A DNA stretch of 64,000 bases from Aldehydirespirator sp965248735 (GCA_965248735.1 OZ252146.1:868001-932000), one strand, 5' to 3'; positions 48,619 to 57,793 are shown, numbered from the stretch's first letter. The notes: generated by a model from the letters alone, not told the origin. Made by a program: numbers and translations.

Positions 48619-49530
48619 CTAGTACCAGTCGTAGGCGGTGTCCGGGCGGTCGGACCATCCGGCTCGGCCTATTTCGCGCATGGCTGGACCCAGCCGGCTC
48701 ATCTGGTCGGCGTAGGCAGCGGCGCCGACGTTGTGCCAGTTGCCGTGGCCTGGGAACACCCACTCCACCGGCAGCGCCGCCAGCCGGTCGAGCGAGTCGG
48801 CCAGCGCCTCCCACGAGTGGAAGGTCTGGTCCGGAAACACGTCGAGCTCACCGCGCCGGTGGTTCCAATGCAGCGTGTCGCCGGTGAACAGCCCGCGGTC
48901 GTCGATCTGGAACACGACGGATCCCTCGGTGTGGCCGGGAACAGGGACAACCTCCGCGCCCGGCGCGATCTCGGCGGGCTCGTTACCGGCGAGAACGACG
49001 GTGGCGTAGGGCGCAGCGTCGGCGTCGGCTTCATGGATCCACACCTCGGCGCCGTACCGGTCGGCCCAGCGGTCGGCATCGGCCACGTCGTCTCGGTGGG
49101 TCAACAGCACGTGGCGAACGCCACCGAGATCGTCGATCTGCTCGGCCAGGCCGCGGGTGAAACGCGGCGAGTCGGTCATCAAGTTCCCGTCGGGCCGGAG
49201 AACCAGGTACGAGTGAGCGCCGAAGGACGCCCGGGCGTTGTGGCCCAGCGCATACACGCCGGGCGTGAGCTCGAACGGGAAGGCCGGACTGGGCGGGCGG
49301 CGCTCCTCGGTGCTGCCGATGGACTGCGTCGGGCAGGCGACGGCGGCACGCCATAGCGCCGCAGCTTCTTCGGGACCCTGGGGCTGACGGGCCACGAAGG
49401 ACAGCCCTCGGTCGTCCATGTCGATGAGCCCCGGCGCCCAATGCCGGGCCGCGTCACATCGAATGCAGCGCGAGTCCACGAACCAAGGACCGTCGACATT
49501 CTTTGGATGCGCCAAGTCGACACGAGCCAT
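48619..49530 (-). CDS. ferredoxin-like / metallo-beta-lactamase-fold fusion protein
   Basis: 303 residues from ATG 49530 (GAGGTG 7 bases upstream). The first ~75 residues look like a ferredoxin domain (SRCIRCDAARHWAPGLI, VACPTQSIGS), but some of the usual cluster cysteines are absent (CIRCDAAR instead of C-x2-C-x2-C). The rest is an MBL fold with LLTHRDDVADADRW, PVPGHTEGSVVFQ, LFTGDTLHWN and FPGHGNWHN. The canonical HxHxDH is altered to HRDDVADAD. Such proteins are hydrolase-like or redox-linked; the role is uncertain. It heads the minus-strand Rieske operon. Confidence 0.78.
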   Translation of the reverse strand: MARVDLAHPKNVDGPWFVDSRCIRCDAARHWAPGLIDMDDRGLSFVARQPQGPEEAAALWRAAVACPTQSIGSTEERRPPSPAFPFELTPGVYALGHNARASFGAHSYLVLRPDGNLMTDSPRFTRGLAEQIDDLGGVRHVLLTHRDDVADADRWADRYGAEVWIHEADADAAPYATVVLAGNEPAEIAPGAEVVPVPGHTEGSVVFQIDDRGLFTGDTLHWNHRRGELDVFPDQTFHSWEALADSLDRLAALPVEWVFPGHGNWHNVGAAAYADQMSRLGPAMREIGRAGWSDRPDTAYDWY

Positions 49531-49698
49531 CGCCTGCACCTCGTTGAGCCGTTCGCGATCAATAGTACGGACCGCAACCCCAGACTCACGGCAGGAGCTC
49601 CACGTCGCAGCGGACGCCGGGGGCTCTGGCCAGTCGGGCTCGGTTGCTGACAGCCGGTTGCACAGAGGCGTCTCAGCCCTCACTAGGTTGTGGTCGGC

Positions 49699-51450
49699 AT
49701 GAATGCACCTGGCGCCAACGAGGCCATCCGTTACGAGCCGGACGAGCGCTGCCCGCCATTGGTGGCCCTCAGTGTAGGTCTGCAAGGCGTCATGCTCTCG
49801 CTCGCGCCGACGGTGCTGGTCGTGGCCATCACCGCTCGGGCGGGCGGTCAGGGCGAGGGCTATCTCTCGTGGGCCGTCTTCGCGACGCTGGTCATCGCCG
49901 GGACTCTGACCGCTCTCCAGGCGAGTCGGTTCCGGCGGCTCGGCGCCGGGCACATACTGATCATGGGACCCACCGCGAACTTCGTGGCGATCTCTGCCCT
50001 AGCACTCAAAGAGGGTGGGCCAGCCCTGCTGGCCAGCCTCACTGTCGCCGCATCGCTCTTCTACGTGGCGCTGGCCCTATGGCTCCCATCGCTGCGCCGG
50101 ATCCTCACGCCGGCGGTCTCCGGCACGGTGCTCATGCTGATAGCGGTCGCGATACTGCCGGTGGCACTCGACAGGGTCTATGAGGTGCCCGAGAGCGCGC
50201 CGCCCGCCACGGGCCCGACCCTCGCCGTGGTGACGCTGGCAGTCACCACGGCGCTGGCGCTGCGCGTGTCGGGCGCATGGCGGCTGTGGTCGCCACTCAT
50301 CGGAATCGGTGCAGGTTGCGCAGCGGCCGCCATGTTCGGGGCGTACGACCTTCAGCGAGTACTGGACGCGCCCTGGGCCGGCCTTCCCGACGGCGGCTTC
50401 CCCGGATTCGACCTGACGCCCGGTGCGGGCTTCTGGGCGTTGCTACCCGCTTTCATAGTCGTGACCCTGGTGGGTGGTGTCAAGAACATCGGCGACAGCG
50501 TCGCCATCCAACAGGCCTCCTGGCGCAGGTCGCGGGTCACCGACTTCCGCCTAGTGCAGGGATCGCTCAACACCAACGGGCTGGGCATCCTGCTCTCCGG
50601 CGTCGCTGGGACGCCGCCCACCACGGTCTACTCCGGGTTCAGCTTGTCACTGCCCAACCTCACCGGAGTCGCGTCGCGCCAGGTCGGATACGCCGTCGGG
50701 GCCATCTTGGTGAGCCTGTCGCTGTTTCCCAAGCTGACGGCCGTCCTGCTCACGATCCCCAGCCCGGTCATGGGGGCCTACCTACTGACCGCGATCGGGC
50801 TGCTGTTCGTCGGCGGCATCCGGACAGTGGTGCGCGACGGCCTCGATCCGCAGAAGGCCCTGGTGGTGGGAGTGGCGTTCTCGATGGGCGCGGGCCTGAA
50901 CTATCAGACGATTGGCACGGACCTGCTGGGCGAGACATGGGGCTCGCTGCTCGACAACGGCATGCTGGCCGGCGCTCTGGCCGCAGTTGCGATGACCTTG
51001 TTCCTGGATCTGACCAATCCGGCTCGACGGACCCGCCTGGAAGTCGATCTGCACATCTCCGCCCTGCCCGAGATCGACGGGTTCCTCCGCGGCTTCGCAT
51101 CCAGAATCGGCTGGAACGACTCCTCGACGCAGCGACTTCGCTCAGCCGGCGAGGAAACGCTGATGAGCCTGTTGCCAAGAGGCGACGACCATCAGTCTCA
51201 CGATGTGCCGCGTCTGATGGTCGTGGCCCGTCCCAGCGGTGGCGCTGCGGAGCTGGAGTTTCTTGCCGTCTTCGACAAGGAGAACATCGAAGACAGGCTG
51301 GCATACCTGAGCGAGGAGGCCGAGGGCGCCGGAGGCCTGGAGGAGGGCGAGATATCGCTGCGGCTGTTACGGCACTACGCATCCTCCGTGCACCATCAGA
51401 AGTTCTTCGGACTGGACGTGGTCACAGTGCAGGTCAGAGCCACGAACTAG
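49699..51450 (+). CDS. NCS2-family nucleobase permease with extra C-terminal domain
   Basis: 583 residues from ATG 49699 (a GTG three codons earlier is possible). The membrane part has about a dozen helices and the NCS2 hallmarks VGGVKNIGDSVAIQQASWRR and LLSGVAGTPPTTVYSGFSLS followed by LPNLTGVASRQVGYAVG. It should import uracil, xanthine, urate or a related base with H+ or Na+. After ~residue 440 a ~140-residue soluble tail (LPEIDGFLRGFASRIGWNDS, STQRLRSAGEETLMSLL) resembles the start of GHKL/anti-sigma-type ATPase folds. Typical NCS2 permeases end near 430-460 residues. Confidence 0.85.
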   Translation: MNAPGANEAIRYEPDERCPPLVALSVGLQGVMLSLAPTVLVVAITARAGGQGEGYLSWAVFATLVIAGTLTALQASRFRRLGAGHILIMGPTANFVAISALALKEGGPALLASLTVAASLFYVALALWLPSLRRILTPAVSGTVLMLIAVAILPVALDRVYEVPESAPPATGPTLAVVTLAVTTALALRVSGAWRLWSPLIGIGAGCAAAAMFGAYDLQRVLDAPWAGLPDGGFPGFDLTPGAGFWALLPAFIVVTLVGGVKNIGDSVAIQQASWRRSRVTDFRLVQGSLNTNGLGILLSGVAGTPPTTVYSGFSLSLPNLTGVASRQVGYAVGAILVSLSLFPKLTAVLLTIPSPVMGAYLLTAIGLLFVGGIRTVVRDGLDPQKALVVGVAFSMGAGLNYQTIGTDLLGETWGSLLDNGMLAGALAAVAMTLFLDLTNPARRTRLEVDLHISALPEIDGFLRGFASRIGWNDSSTQRLRSAGEETLMSLLPRGDDHQSHDVPRLMVVARPSGGAAELEFLAVFDKENIEDRLAYLSEEAEGAGGLEEGEISLRLLRHYASSVHHQKFFGLDVVTVQVRATN

Positions 51451-51460
51451 CAGCGGAGGC

Positions 51461-51564
51461 TAAGCGGCCGAGCGAATAGGCCACAGCTCTTCTTCGGTCG
51501 AACAACTCAGATAGCGAGGCTGTGGCCCGAGTGGCCCGTGAGCGCAACGAACAAGAGCGGGAGA
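51461..51564. repeat. IS-end-like sequence, hairpin and inverted family B repeat
   Basis: TAAGCGGCCGAGCGAATAGG (51461-51480) resembles the ends of the IS5 element and MITE at 3.8-4.9 kb. GGCCACAGC (51479-51487) pairs perfectly with GCTGTGGCC (51519-51527), giving a hairpin after the permease gene. 51524-51563 is the reverse complement of the family B start (ending GCAACGAACAAGAGCGGGAG). No gene lies in 51451-51621. Confidence 0.5.
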
Positions 51565-51621
51565 CACCCCGTTTCGACGCAAACGGCTCTCACCCATTGG
51601 CGCGCCCTCTAAGGTTCGGGA

Positions 51622-53268
51622 ATGGGCGATGTCTGGGTTGTCACCGATCGAACCGTGGAGATTCCCGACGAACTGCTGGCGACTGCCGCCGCGGATCAGG
51701 CCACTCTGGGCGACAAGCTCGACCGGCTGCGTGAGTTGGCGGAGCCCTTCCCCGACGCGCCGGGGCCCGCGGTCAGCGACCGGTGGGTGGACGCCGGTGG
51801 CCGCGACGGGAGCCGGGCCTCAGGTGGCCGCGAGCCGATGGGACCCGACGGTGCCTCAGGCGCCACCGACCACAGCCTCCGCCGGGGCGGCCACCCGGAC
51901 GAGGCTTCTGGCGAAGTTGCCGCCCTCAGCGCGGCCGAACTCTTGGACGGCTACCGGTCCCGGGCATACGACCCAGTCGACGTTGTCGACGCCTGCCTGG
52001 CTCGAATCGATGACCTCGACGCCACGGTCGGCGCGGTGGTGGCCCGGGACGACGACGCGGCTCGGGCCCAGGCGCGACGCTCAGCCCAACGGTGGAGGGA
52101 TGGCGACGCCGGGCCGTTGGAGGGTGTCCCCGTAGGAGTGAAGGACATCATCAACACGACGGTACTGCGAACCGCCGCCGGCTCGTCTCTGTTCGCCGGC
52201 CATGTCCCGGCGGCCGACGCGACCGTCGTGGCCCGGCTGCGGGAGGCCGGCGCGGTGATCCTGGCCAAGACCACCACCCCGGAGTTCGCCTTCGGCGACG
52301 AGGCAGGCGATGGTGTCTCCAACCCCAGCGCGCCAGGCCGCTGGGCCGGGGGAAGCTCCTCGGGCTCGGCCGCCGGCCTCGCCGCCGGGCTCTTCCCGAT
52401 CGCGCTCGGGACCGACACCGGCGGATCCATCAGAGTCCCGGCGTCGTACTGCGGCGTGAGCGGGCTGAAACCAACGTTCGGCCGGGTGCCCCGCGACGGC
52501 GTCTTCGGCGTGTCCTGGACTCTCGACCATGTGGGCCCCATGGCCCGCACCGTCGAGGATCTGGGTCTGGTGCTGGGCGTGATCGCAGGGGGATGCGACC
52601 CCGATCCGTACGCCTCGACCCGACCCGTGCCCGACTACGCCCGGCTGGCTGAGTCGATCGACGGAATGCGCATCGGAGTGCCGGACGGATGGCTGGCCGA
52701 GGGCTGCTCACCCGGTGTGACGGCCGCCCTCGAAGGGGCCGCGAGCCGGCTGGAGCGGCTCGGCGCCCATGTCAGCACCGTCTCGATCCCCCATGCAGAG
52801 CTGGCCGGGACCATCGCCTGGTTGATCACGGTGGTGGAGTTCGCGGCCCACCACGACACCAACATGCACCGCATCGGTGAGTTCACGCCGTCCGCGGCCT
52901 GCCGGCTCGCGGCCGGAGCCCGAGCCAGCGCCCTCGACTACCTGAAGGCTCTGCGGGCCCGCAGCCTGGTGCAGGCCGATCTCGATGCGGTATTCGAGCG
53001 AGTCGACGTTCTGGTCACGGCAGCCACGCCGACCTCCGCACCCGACCCGGCCACCTTCTTCGACGACGGCGACCGGCTGTGGCTCGACAAGGTCGCCCGC
53101 ATGCTCCTGCCGTTCAACGTCACCGGCCAGCCGGCGCTGGTCATGCCGGTCGGTCTTGACGAGGGCCGGCCCGCCGCCGTGCAGATCGTGGCCCCGCCCC
53201 ACGCCGAGGCCCAATGCCTGCGAGTCGGCACAGCCCTGCAGACGGCAACGTCGTCCCATACTTGTTGA
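51622..53268 (+). CDS. amidase signature family hydrolase
   Basis: 548 residues. The Ser-cisSer-Lys triad is in place: Lys in VPVGVKDIINT, cis-Ser in WAGGSSSGSAAGLAAG and the nucleophile in LGTDTGGSIRVPASYCG. A leader of ~100 residues with a low-complexity Gly/Arg/Asp stretch precedes the AALSAAELLDGYRSR start of the fold. Amidases of this type hydrolyse amides, ureides (allophanate, biuret) or aryl amides. ATG 51622 was used; a Shine-Dalgarno is not clear. Following a nucleobase permease, it may act on a ring-opened product. Confidence 0.86.
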   Translation: MGDVWVVTDRTVEIPDELLATAAADQATLGDKLDRLRELAEPFPDAPGPAVSDRWVDAGGRDGSRASGGREPMGPDGASGATDHSLRRGGHPDEASGEVAALSAAELLDGYRSRAYDPVDVVDACLARIDDLDATVGAVVARDDDAARAQARRSAQRWRDGDAGPLEGVPVGVKDIINTTVLRTAAGSSLFAGHVPAADATVVARLREAGAVILAKTTTPEFAFGDEAGDGVSNPSAPGRWAGGSSSGSAAGLAAGLFPIALGTDTGGSIRVPASYCGVSGLKPTFGRVPRDGVFGVSWTLDHVGPMARTVEDLGLVLGVIAGGCDPDPYASTRPVPDYARLAESIDGMRIGVPDGWLAEGCSPGVTAALEGAASRLERLGAHVSTVSIPHAELAGTIAWLITVVEFAAHHDTNMHRIGEFTPSAACRLAAGARASALDYLKALRARSLVQADLDAVFERVDVLVTAATPTSAPDPATFFDDGDRLWLDKVARMLLPFNVTGQPALVMPVGLDEGRPAAVQIVAPPHAEAQCLRVGTALQTATSSHTC

Positions 53269-53329
53269 ATCGCAAATATATTTTCATGATCTATGTTGCA
53301 TTACAGTCAAGGCTGTCATAGTGTGAGCA

Positions 53330-53563
53330 ATGAACACACCCGAGTCTGATAGGGGTCGGCTCATGGCCACAGCAGACGCATCCTTCCCAGCCGTCCCGAC
53401 GGACACTCTGGCCACATCCAAGGACTTGAAGGTGCTCAAGTCGGACCTGATCGCCGAACTGCACAAGGAGATTGCGGAGCTGATCAAGATGATGATGAGG
53501 GTCGCGTTGATGATAGTCGCGGCGTTCGCGGGAGCACTGGTAACCGTCGCACTGGTCGTCTAG
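53330..53563 (+). CDS. small coiled-coil protein with C-terminal membrane helix
   Basis: 77 residues from ATG 53330. A charged helix DLKVLKSDLIAELHKEIAEL is followed by IKMMMRVALMIVAAFAGALV, a single membrane-spanning segment ending VTVALVV. The shape resembles bacterial DUF1640/CCDC90-like small proteins, but the assignment is loose. An A+T-rich stretch (53268-53325), unlike its surroundings, precedes it and probably carries its promoter (TTGCAT 53296, CATAGT 53317). Confidence 0.65.
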   Translation: MNTPESDRGRLMATADASFPAVPTDTLATSKDLKVLKSDLIAELHKEIAELIKMMMRVALMIVAAFAGALVTVALVV

Positions 53564-53689
53564 GGGCGGGCTCCCTTCCGCACCGGGCCGTCTGACGCTC
53601 CCAATATGAAGCGGCGCTAGCCGACCAACTAGGTTCAGCAGCAAGGGATATCCTCCCGCACGCGCTCTGACCTAGGGGAGACACGAGCC

Positions 53690-54859
53690 ATGACGGTTCT
53701 GACCGACGAACTCCTAGCCAGCTTCAACGACTCGATCGGTCCGGTGGACGAGGCCCGGCTGTTGCCGCCGGCGCTGTACACATCCCCGGAGTTCTACAAC
53801 TTCGAGCAGCGGGCCATCTTCCAGCGGGAGTGGATCTGCGTCGGACGGGTCGACCAGCTGACCGAGCCCGGCGACTACCGCGGCATCAACATCGCGGGAG
53901 AGCCACTGATCGTGTCCCGGGACTCCGACGGCGAGTTGCGGGTCATGACCGCGGTGTGCCGCCACCGGGGGATGGTCATCGCGGAGGACTCCGGCAACTG
54001 CCGCCGGTTCACCTGCCCCTACCACCACTGGACCTACGGGCTCGACGGCGCTCTGCTCGGCACCCCGGCCATGGACCGCGCCGTCGGCTTCGACCGGTCC
54101 GAGCACCCGCTTCCCCAGCTCAAGGTGGAGATCTGGCAGGGGTTCATCATGGCCAACTTCGATCACGGCGCCCGCCCCTTCGGACCGACCATGACCAAGA
54201 TCGACACCATGCTGGCCAACTACGGCCTGGAGACCACCACCACCCTGGAGGGCAAGACGATCCCGGACCTTCCCTGGAACTGGAAGGTCATGATGGAGAA
54301 CTTCAACGACCCCTACCACGCCAGCCGGCTCCACGGGGCGCTGCAGACCTTCGCACCCAGCCACATGAACGACTTCCTGCCCTGGGACGACGACGACGGC
54401 GCCGTCGGCCGGGTCCAGCACTTCACCGAGATCGACAGCTCGTTCAACCCCACCCAGCGCTGCATCCTGCCGGTGTTCGCCAACCTCACAGAGGAACAGC
54501 GCAAGCGGGGCGGGTTCGTGCTGATCCCGCCCACCCTGGCGCTAGCCATCGTCCCCGACGAGGTGGCCTACTTCATCATCAGCCCGCAGGACGCAGGCCA
54601 CATCACCATCCACATTGGCTACTGCTTCGAGTCGTCCGCCCTCGAGGACCCCCTGTTCGAGTATCTGTTCGAGGCCGCCGAGGCCGGCGTCAACAACTTC
54701 AACGTCCAGGATATCTACGCCGACACCATGACCCAGAAGGGCCTCAACTCACACTTTGCGCCCAGGGGCCGCTACTCATGGCAGGAGGAGACCCTCGTCC
54801 AGTTCAACCGCTGGCTGGTCAGGCGCTACCGCGAGCACTGGCCCGCCAACGGAGCCTGA
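53690..54859 (+). CDS. Rieske non-heme iron oxygenase, alpha subunit
   Basis: 389 residues from ATG 53690. Rieske site AVCRHRGMVIAE and RRFTCPYHHWTY (C-x-H-x16-C-x2-H); catalytic iron MENFNDPYHASRLHGAL (His-x4-His). It has the size and look of single-component alpha subunits acting on quaternary amines or small aromatics (carnitine/choline-type or phenylpropionate-type). A flavin reductase follows after 74 bp and could supply electrons. A promoter may lie in 53564-53689. Confidence 0.89.
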   Translation: MTVLTDELLASFNDSIGPVDEARLLPPALYTSPEFYNFEQRAIFQREWICVGRVDQLTEPGDYRGINIAGEPLIVSRDSDGELRVMTAVCRHRGMVIAEDSGNCRRFTCPYHHWTYGLDGALLGTPAMDRAVGFDRSEHPLPQLKVEIWQGFIMANFDHGARPFGPTMTKIDTMLANYGLETTTTLEGKTIPDLPWNWKVMMENFNDPYHASRLHGALQTFAPSHMNDFLPWDDDDGAVGRVQHFTEIDSSFNPTQRCILPVFANLTEEQRKRGGFVLIPPTLALAIVPDEVAYFIISPQDAGHITIHIGYCFESSALEDPLFEYLFEAAEAGVNNFNVQDIYADTMTQKGLNSHFAPRGRYSWQEETLVQFNRWLVRRYREHWPANGA

Positions 54860-54933
54860 ACCCAGCCACCCCGCGCCGCGTCGACCCGCAGGCGCCAGCC
54901 GCGGAGGACACAACCCGAAAGGAAGCCGGACCC

Positions 54934-55617
54934 ATGGATCCCGAGCGCACCATCACCTTCGACCCGGCCGAGAACCAGCCGATGGACCGCCAGTTCATGC
55001 TCTCCCAGCTGATCGTGCCCCGCCCCATCGCCATGGTGTCCACCCGCAGCCCCGACGGCGTGCTCAACGTCGCACCGATGAGCTACTACCTGCCGATCAC
55101 CGGGGACCCGATGCTCCTTGGGGTGACCATGGGACTGCGAGAGGACGGTCAGCTCAAGCACACCTACCTCAACGCCATGGCCAGCGGCGACTTCGTGGTC
55201 AACGTCACCAGCGACGTCTTCCGCGACGACATCGAGACGGTGGCGCTTGAGGGCCCGCCCGAGTCCGACGAGTTCGCACTGGCCGGCCTGACCCCGGTGC
55301 CGGCCACCAAGGTCACCTCGCCCGCTATCGGCGAAGCCATCGCCCGCCTCGAGTGCGTAGTGCACAAGGTGGTGGACCTCGGAACGCCGGACCGGATCTT
55401 CGGCGAGGTCCACCTCGTGATCGGCGAGGTGGTGTGGGTGGCCTACGACTCCGCCATCTGCAACGAGCGCGGCCGCATCGACCCGCTGAAGCTCGGTCCC
55501 ATCGCCCGGCTCGGCCTGCGGACCTTCCTGCGGACGGTGCCCGAGGGCGCGTACTTCCTGCCCCGGATCCCCTGGGCCGAGTTCATCGCCGCCGACGGCT
55601 CGACCAACGGCGGTTAG
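54934..55617 (+). CDS. flavin reductase-family (FMN-binding split barrel) protein
   Basis: 227 residues from ATG 54934. QLIVPRPIAMVSTRSPDGVL, NVAPMSYYLPITGDPMLLGV and GDFVVNVTSDVFRDDIETVA match the flavin reductase/HpaC-like split barrel that binds FMN. It could reduce FMN with NAD(P)H for an oxygenase, or act as an FMN-dependent oxidoreductase itself. It sits directly after the Rieske gene and probably belongs to the same transcript. Confidence 0.85.
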   Translation: MDPERTITFDPAENQPMDRQFMLSQLIVPRPIAMVSTRSPDGVLNVAPMSYYLPITGDPMLLGVTMGLREDGQLKHTYLNAMASGDFVVNVTSDVFRDDIETVALEGPPESDEFALAGLTPVPATKVTSPAIGEAIARLECVVHKVVDLGTPDRIFGEVHLVIGEVVWVAYDSAICNERGRIDPLKLGPIARLGLRTFLRTVPEGAYFLPRIPWAEFIAADGSTNGG

Positions 55618-55725
55618 CAGCGCAGAACGAAGCATCCGCGAGCTCCCGATGACCCCGCCCCGAGTGTTGGCCGCACTTACCGCGGCCCCCGATCCCCTCG
55701 AACTGCGGGCAGACTGATTCCTGTG

Positions 55726-56727
55726 ATGACGGACAAGGAGGCAATCGGGAGGGACACGCCCACTCTGAAGGGCCTGTACCGCGACATGTGGCTGATACGG
55801 GCCTTCGAGCAGGGGCTCGAGCGGGAGTTCGAGCAGGGCAACGTGCCCGGGATGCTCCACACCGGACTGGGCCAGGAGGCCGTCCAGGCCGCGCTGGCCT
55901 GGCATCTGCGAGCCACCGACGCCTTCTTTCCCGACCATCGCTGCCACGGCATCAACGCCCTGGCCCAGCACCGCCACCGCGGCGACGGAGAGCGGATCAT
56001 GGCCGAGCTGTTCGGCCGGGCCACCGGGGTGTGCAGCGGCAAGGGCGGCAGCCTTCACTCGGCCGACCCGAGCGTCGGCAACTTCGGCGACAATGCGGTG
56101 GAGGGCTCCTACATGGCCACCGTGCTGGGCGTGGCCCTCGCGGCCAAGATGCGGGGCCAGCCCAACGTGGCCTGCGCCATCATCGGCGACGGCACCGTCG
56201 GGCGGGGCGAGTTCCATGAGAGCCTCAACATGGCCGCCATCTGGGATCTGCCCGTGCTGTACGCCTGCGTCAACAACGGCTACGCCATCTCCATGCCGGT
56301 GGCCGAGGGCCACGCCTCGGCCGACATCGTCGACATGGTGCAGGGCTACGGGCTGGTGTCCCGCCAACTCGACGGCAACGACATCGTCGAGGCCTGGAAC
56401 GGCGTCGGCGAGGCTGTCGAGCACATCCGCTCCGGGGCGGGCCCCTACTTTCTGGAGTTCAAGACCTGGCGCTGGCAGGGGATTTTCGCCGGCGAGTTCC
56501 GCCCCGAGGCCGAGGTCAAGTACTGGAAGGAGGAGCGGGACCCGCTCATGCTGGCCGCCCAGGCGCTGGCCGAGCGGGGCGTGGGCCAGGCCGAACTCGA
56601 CGCCATCGAGCAGGAGACTCGTGCGTTGATCAAGGAGTGGATCGCCTTCGCCAAGGACAGCCCCGCGCCCGACCCGGCCAAAGCCACCGCCAACGTGTAC
56701 GTCGGCTGGGAGGTGGCCACGCGATGA
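55726..56727 (+). CDS. TPP-dependent 2-oxoacid/acetoin dehydrogenase E1, alpha subunit
   Basis: 333 residues from ATG 55726 (an in-frame GTG immediately before is possible). GLGQEAVQAALAWHLRATDA, FPDHRCHGINALAQ, GKGGSLHSADPSVGNFGDNA and the thiamine pyrophosphate motif ACAIIGDGTVGRGEFHESLN ending LYACVNNGYAIS are all present. With the beta subunit it decarboxylates a 2-oxoacid or cleaves acetoin-like diketones, passing the acyl or acetaldehyde unit to a lipoyl group. It overlaps the beta gene by 4 bp. Confidence 0.9.
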   Translation: MTDKEAIGRDTPTLKGLYRDMWLIRAFEQGLEREFEQGNVPGMLHTGLGQEAVQAALAWHLRATDAFFPDHRCHGINALAQHRHRGDGERIMAELFGRATGVCSGKGGSLHSADPSVGNFGDNAVEGSYMATVLGVALAAKMRGQPNVACAIIGDGTVGRGEFHESLNMAAIWDLPVLYACVNNGYAISMPVAEGHASADIVDMVQGYGLVSRQLDGNDIVEAWNGVGEAVEHIRSGAGPYFLEFKTWRWQGIFAGEFRPEAEVKYWKEERDPLMLAAQALAERGVGQAELDAIEQETRALIKEWIAFAKDSPAPDPAKATANVYVGWEVATR

Positions 56728-57767
56728 CCGCCGCAGACACTGCCGCGCCCGCACGCGCGGCCCGCACTCCCCGCAAGCCCAGGGACAGGGTCCGCAAGAC
56801 CAGTTTCACCCAGGCCCTCAACAGCGCCCTGGACCTGGCCATGGAGAAGCACGCCGAGATGTTCGTGATCGGCGAGGACATCGCGGAGATGGGCGGAGAC
56901 TTCGGCGTGACCAGGGGGCTTCTGGCCAAGTACGGACCGGAGCGGGTGCGGGACACGCCGCTGTCGGAGGCGGCCATCATCGGCACGTGCGCGGGGGCGG
57001 CCATGGTCGGGATGCGCCCGGTGGCCGAGATCATGTTCGCCGACTTCATCGCGGAGTGCTACGACCAGATCGTCAACAACGTGGCCAAGCTCCACTACAT
57101 GTTCGACGGGCAGTTCAAGGCCCCCCTGGTGATCCGCACCGCTTGCGGGGGCGGGTTCGGCGGGGGGCCGCACCACTCCCAGAGCGTGGAGGGCTGGTTC
57201 CTCAACGTTCCCGGCATCGTGATCGTGGCGCCGTCGAACCCCGTCGACGCCAAGGGCCTGCTGCTGGCCTCGATCGACAGCGACGACCCGGTGCTGTTCC
57301 TGGAGCACAAGGCCCTGTACCGCAGCCGGGCCGAGGTGCCCCCCGAGTACTACACCACCCCGCTGGGCACAGCCTCCATCGCCCGCGAAGGCACCGATGT
57401 GACCGTGGTGGCGGCCATGCGCATGGTGCCCATGGCGCTGGCCGCCGCGGAGCAGGCCGCCGCCGACGGCGTCTCCGTGGAGGTGGTGGACCTGCGCACC
57501 ATCCGCCCCTACGACGCCGAGACGGTGCTGGCCTCGGCGGCGAAGACCGGCCGGGTTGTGGTGGCCAACGAGGCGCCCGGCATCGGGGGGCTCGGCGCCG
57601 AGCTCAGCGCCCGCATCGGCGAGGAGTGCTTCGCCGACCTGCGAGGCCCGGTGGTGCGGGTGGACGGCCTCGACACCCCCATCCCCTTCTCGGTGCCCCT
57701 CGAGCACGTAGTGCTCCCCGGCGAGAAAGACATCGCCACCGCCATTGGAAAGGCCGCCGACTACTGA
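56724..57767 (+). CDS. TPP-dependent 2-oxoacid/acetoin dehydrogenase E1, beta subunit
   Basis: 347 residues from ATG 56724 (ATGA overlap). FTQALNSALDLAMEKHAEMF, VIGEDIAEMGGDFGVTRGLL, RVRDTPLSEAAIIGTCAGAA and IVVAPSNPVDAKG-like VIVAPSNPVDAKGLLLASID are standard PDH-beta/AcoB stretches. A ~25-residue Ala/Arg-rich leader precedes the fold. No E2 acyltransferase or E3 follows; the next gene runs the other way. Confidence 0.9.
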   Translation: MTAADTAAPARAARTPRKPRDRVRKTSFTQALNSALDLAMEKHAEMFVIGEDIAEMGGDFGVTRGLLAKYGPERVRDTPLSEAAIIGTCAGAAMVGMRPVAEIMFADFIAECYDQIVNNVAKLHYMFDGQFKAPLVIRTACGGGFGGGPHHSQSVEGWFLNVPGIVIVAPSNPVDAKGLLLASIDSDDPVLFLEHKALYRSRAEVPPEYYTTPLGTASIAREGTDVTVVAAMRMVPMALAAAEQAAADGVSVEVVDLRTIRPYDAETVLASAAKTGRVVVANEAPGIGGLGAELSARIGEECFADLRGPVVRVDGLDTPIPFSVPLEHVVLPGEKDIATAIGKAADY

Positions 57768-57793
57768 CCCGGCCGAATAGACACAGCCGTCCG

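Noticed and set aside
51522..51621. Small open frame starting MARVARERNEQERETPRF
   Set aside because: The peptide is the translation of an inverted family B repeat and recurs wherever the repeat occurs.
57770..57793. CGGCCGAATAGACACAGCC as another IS/MITE end similar to 51465-51487
   Set aside because: The similarity is short and imperfect, lacks the TAAG start and has no partner end nearby.
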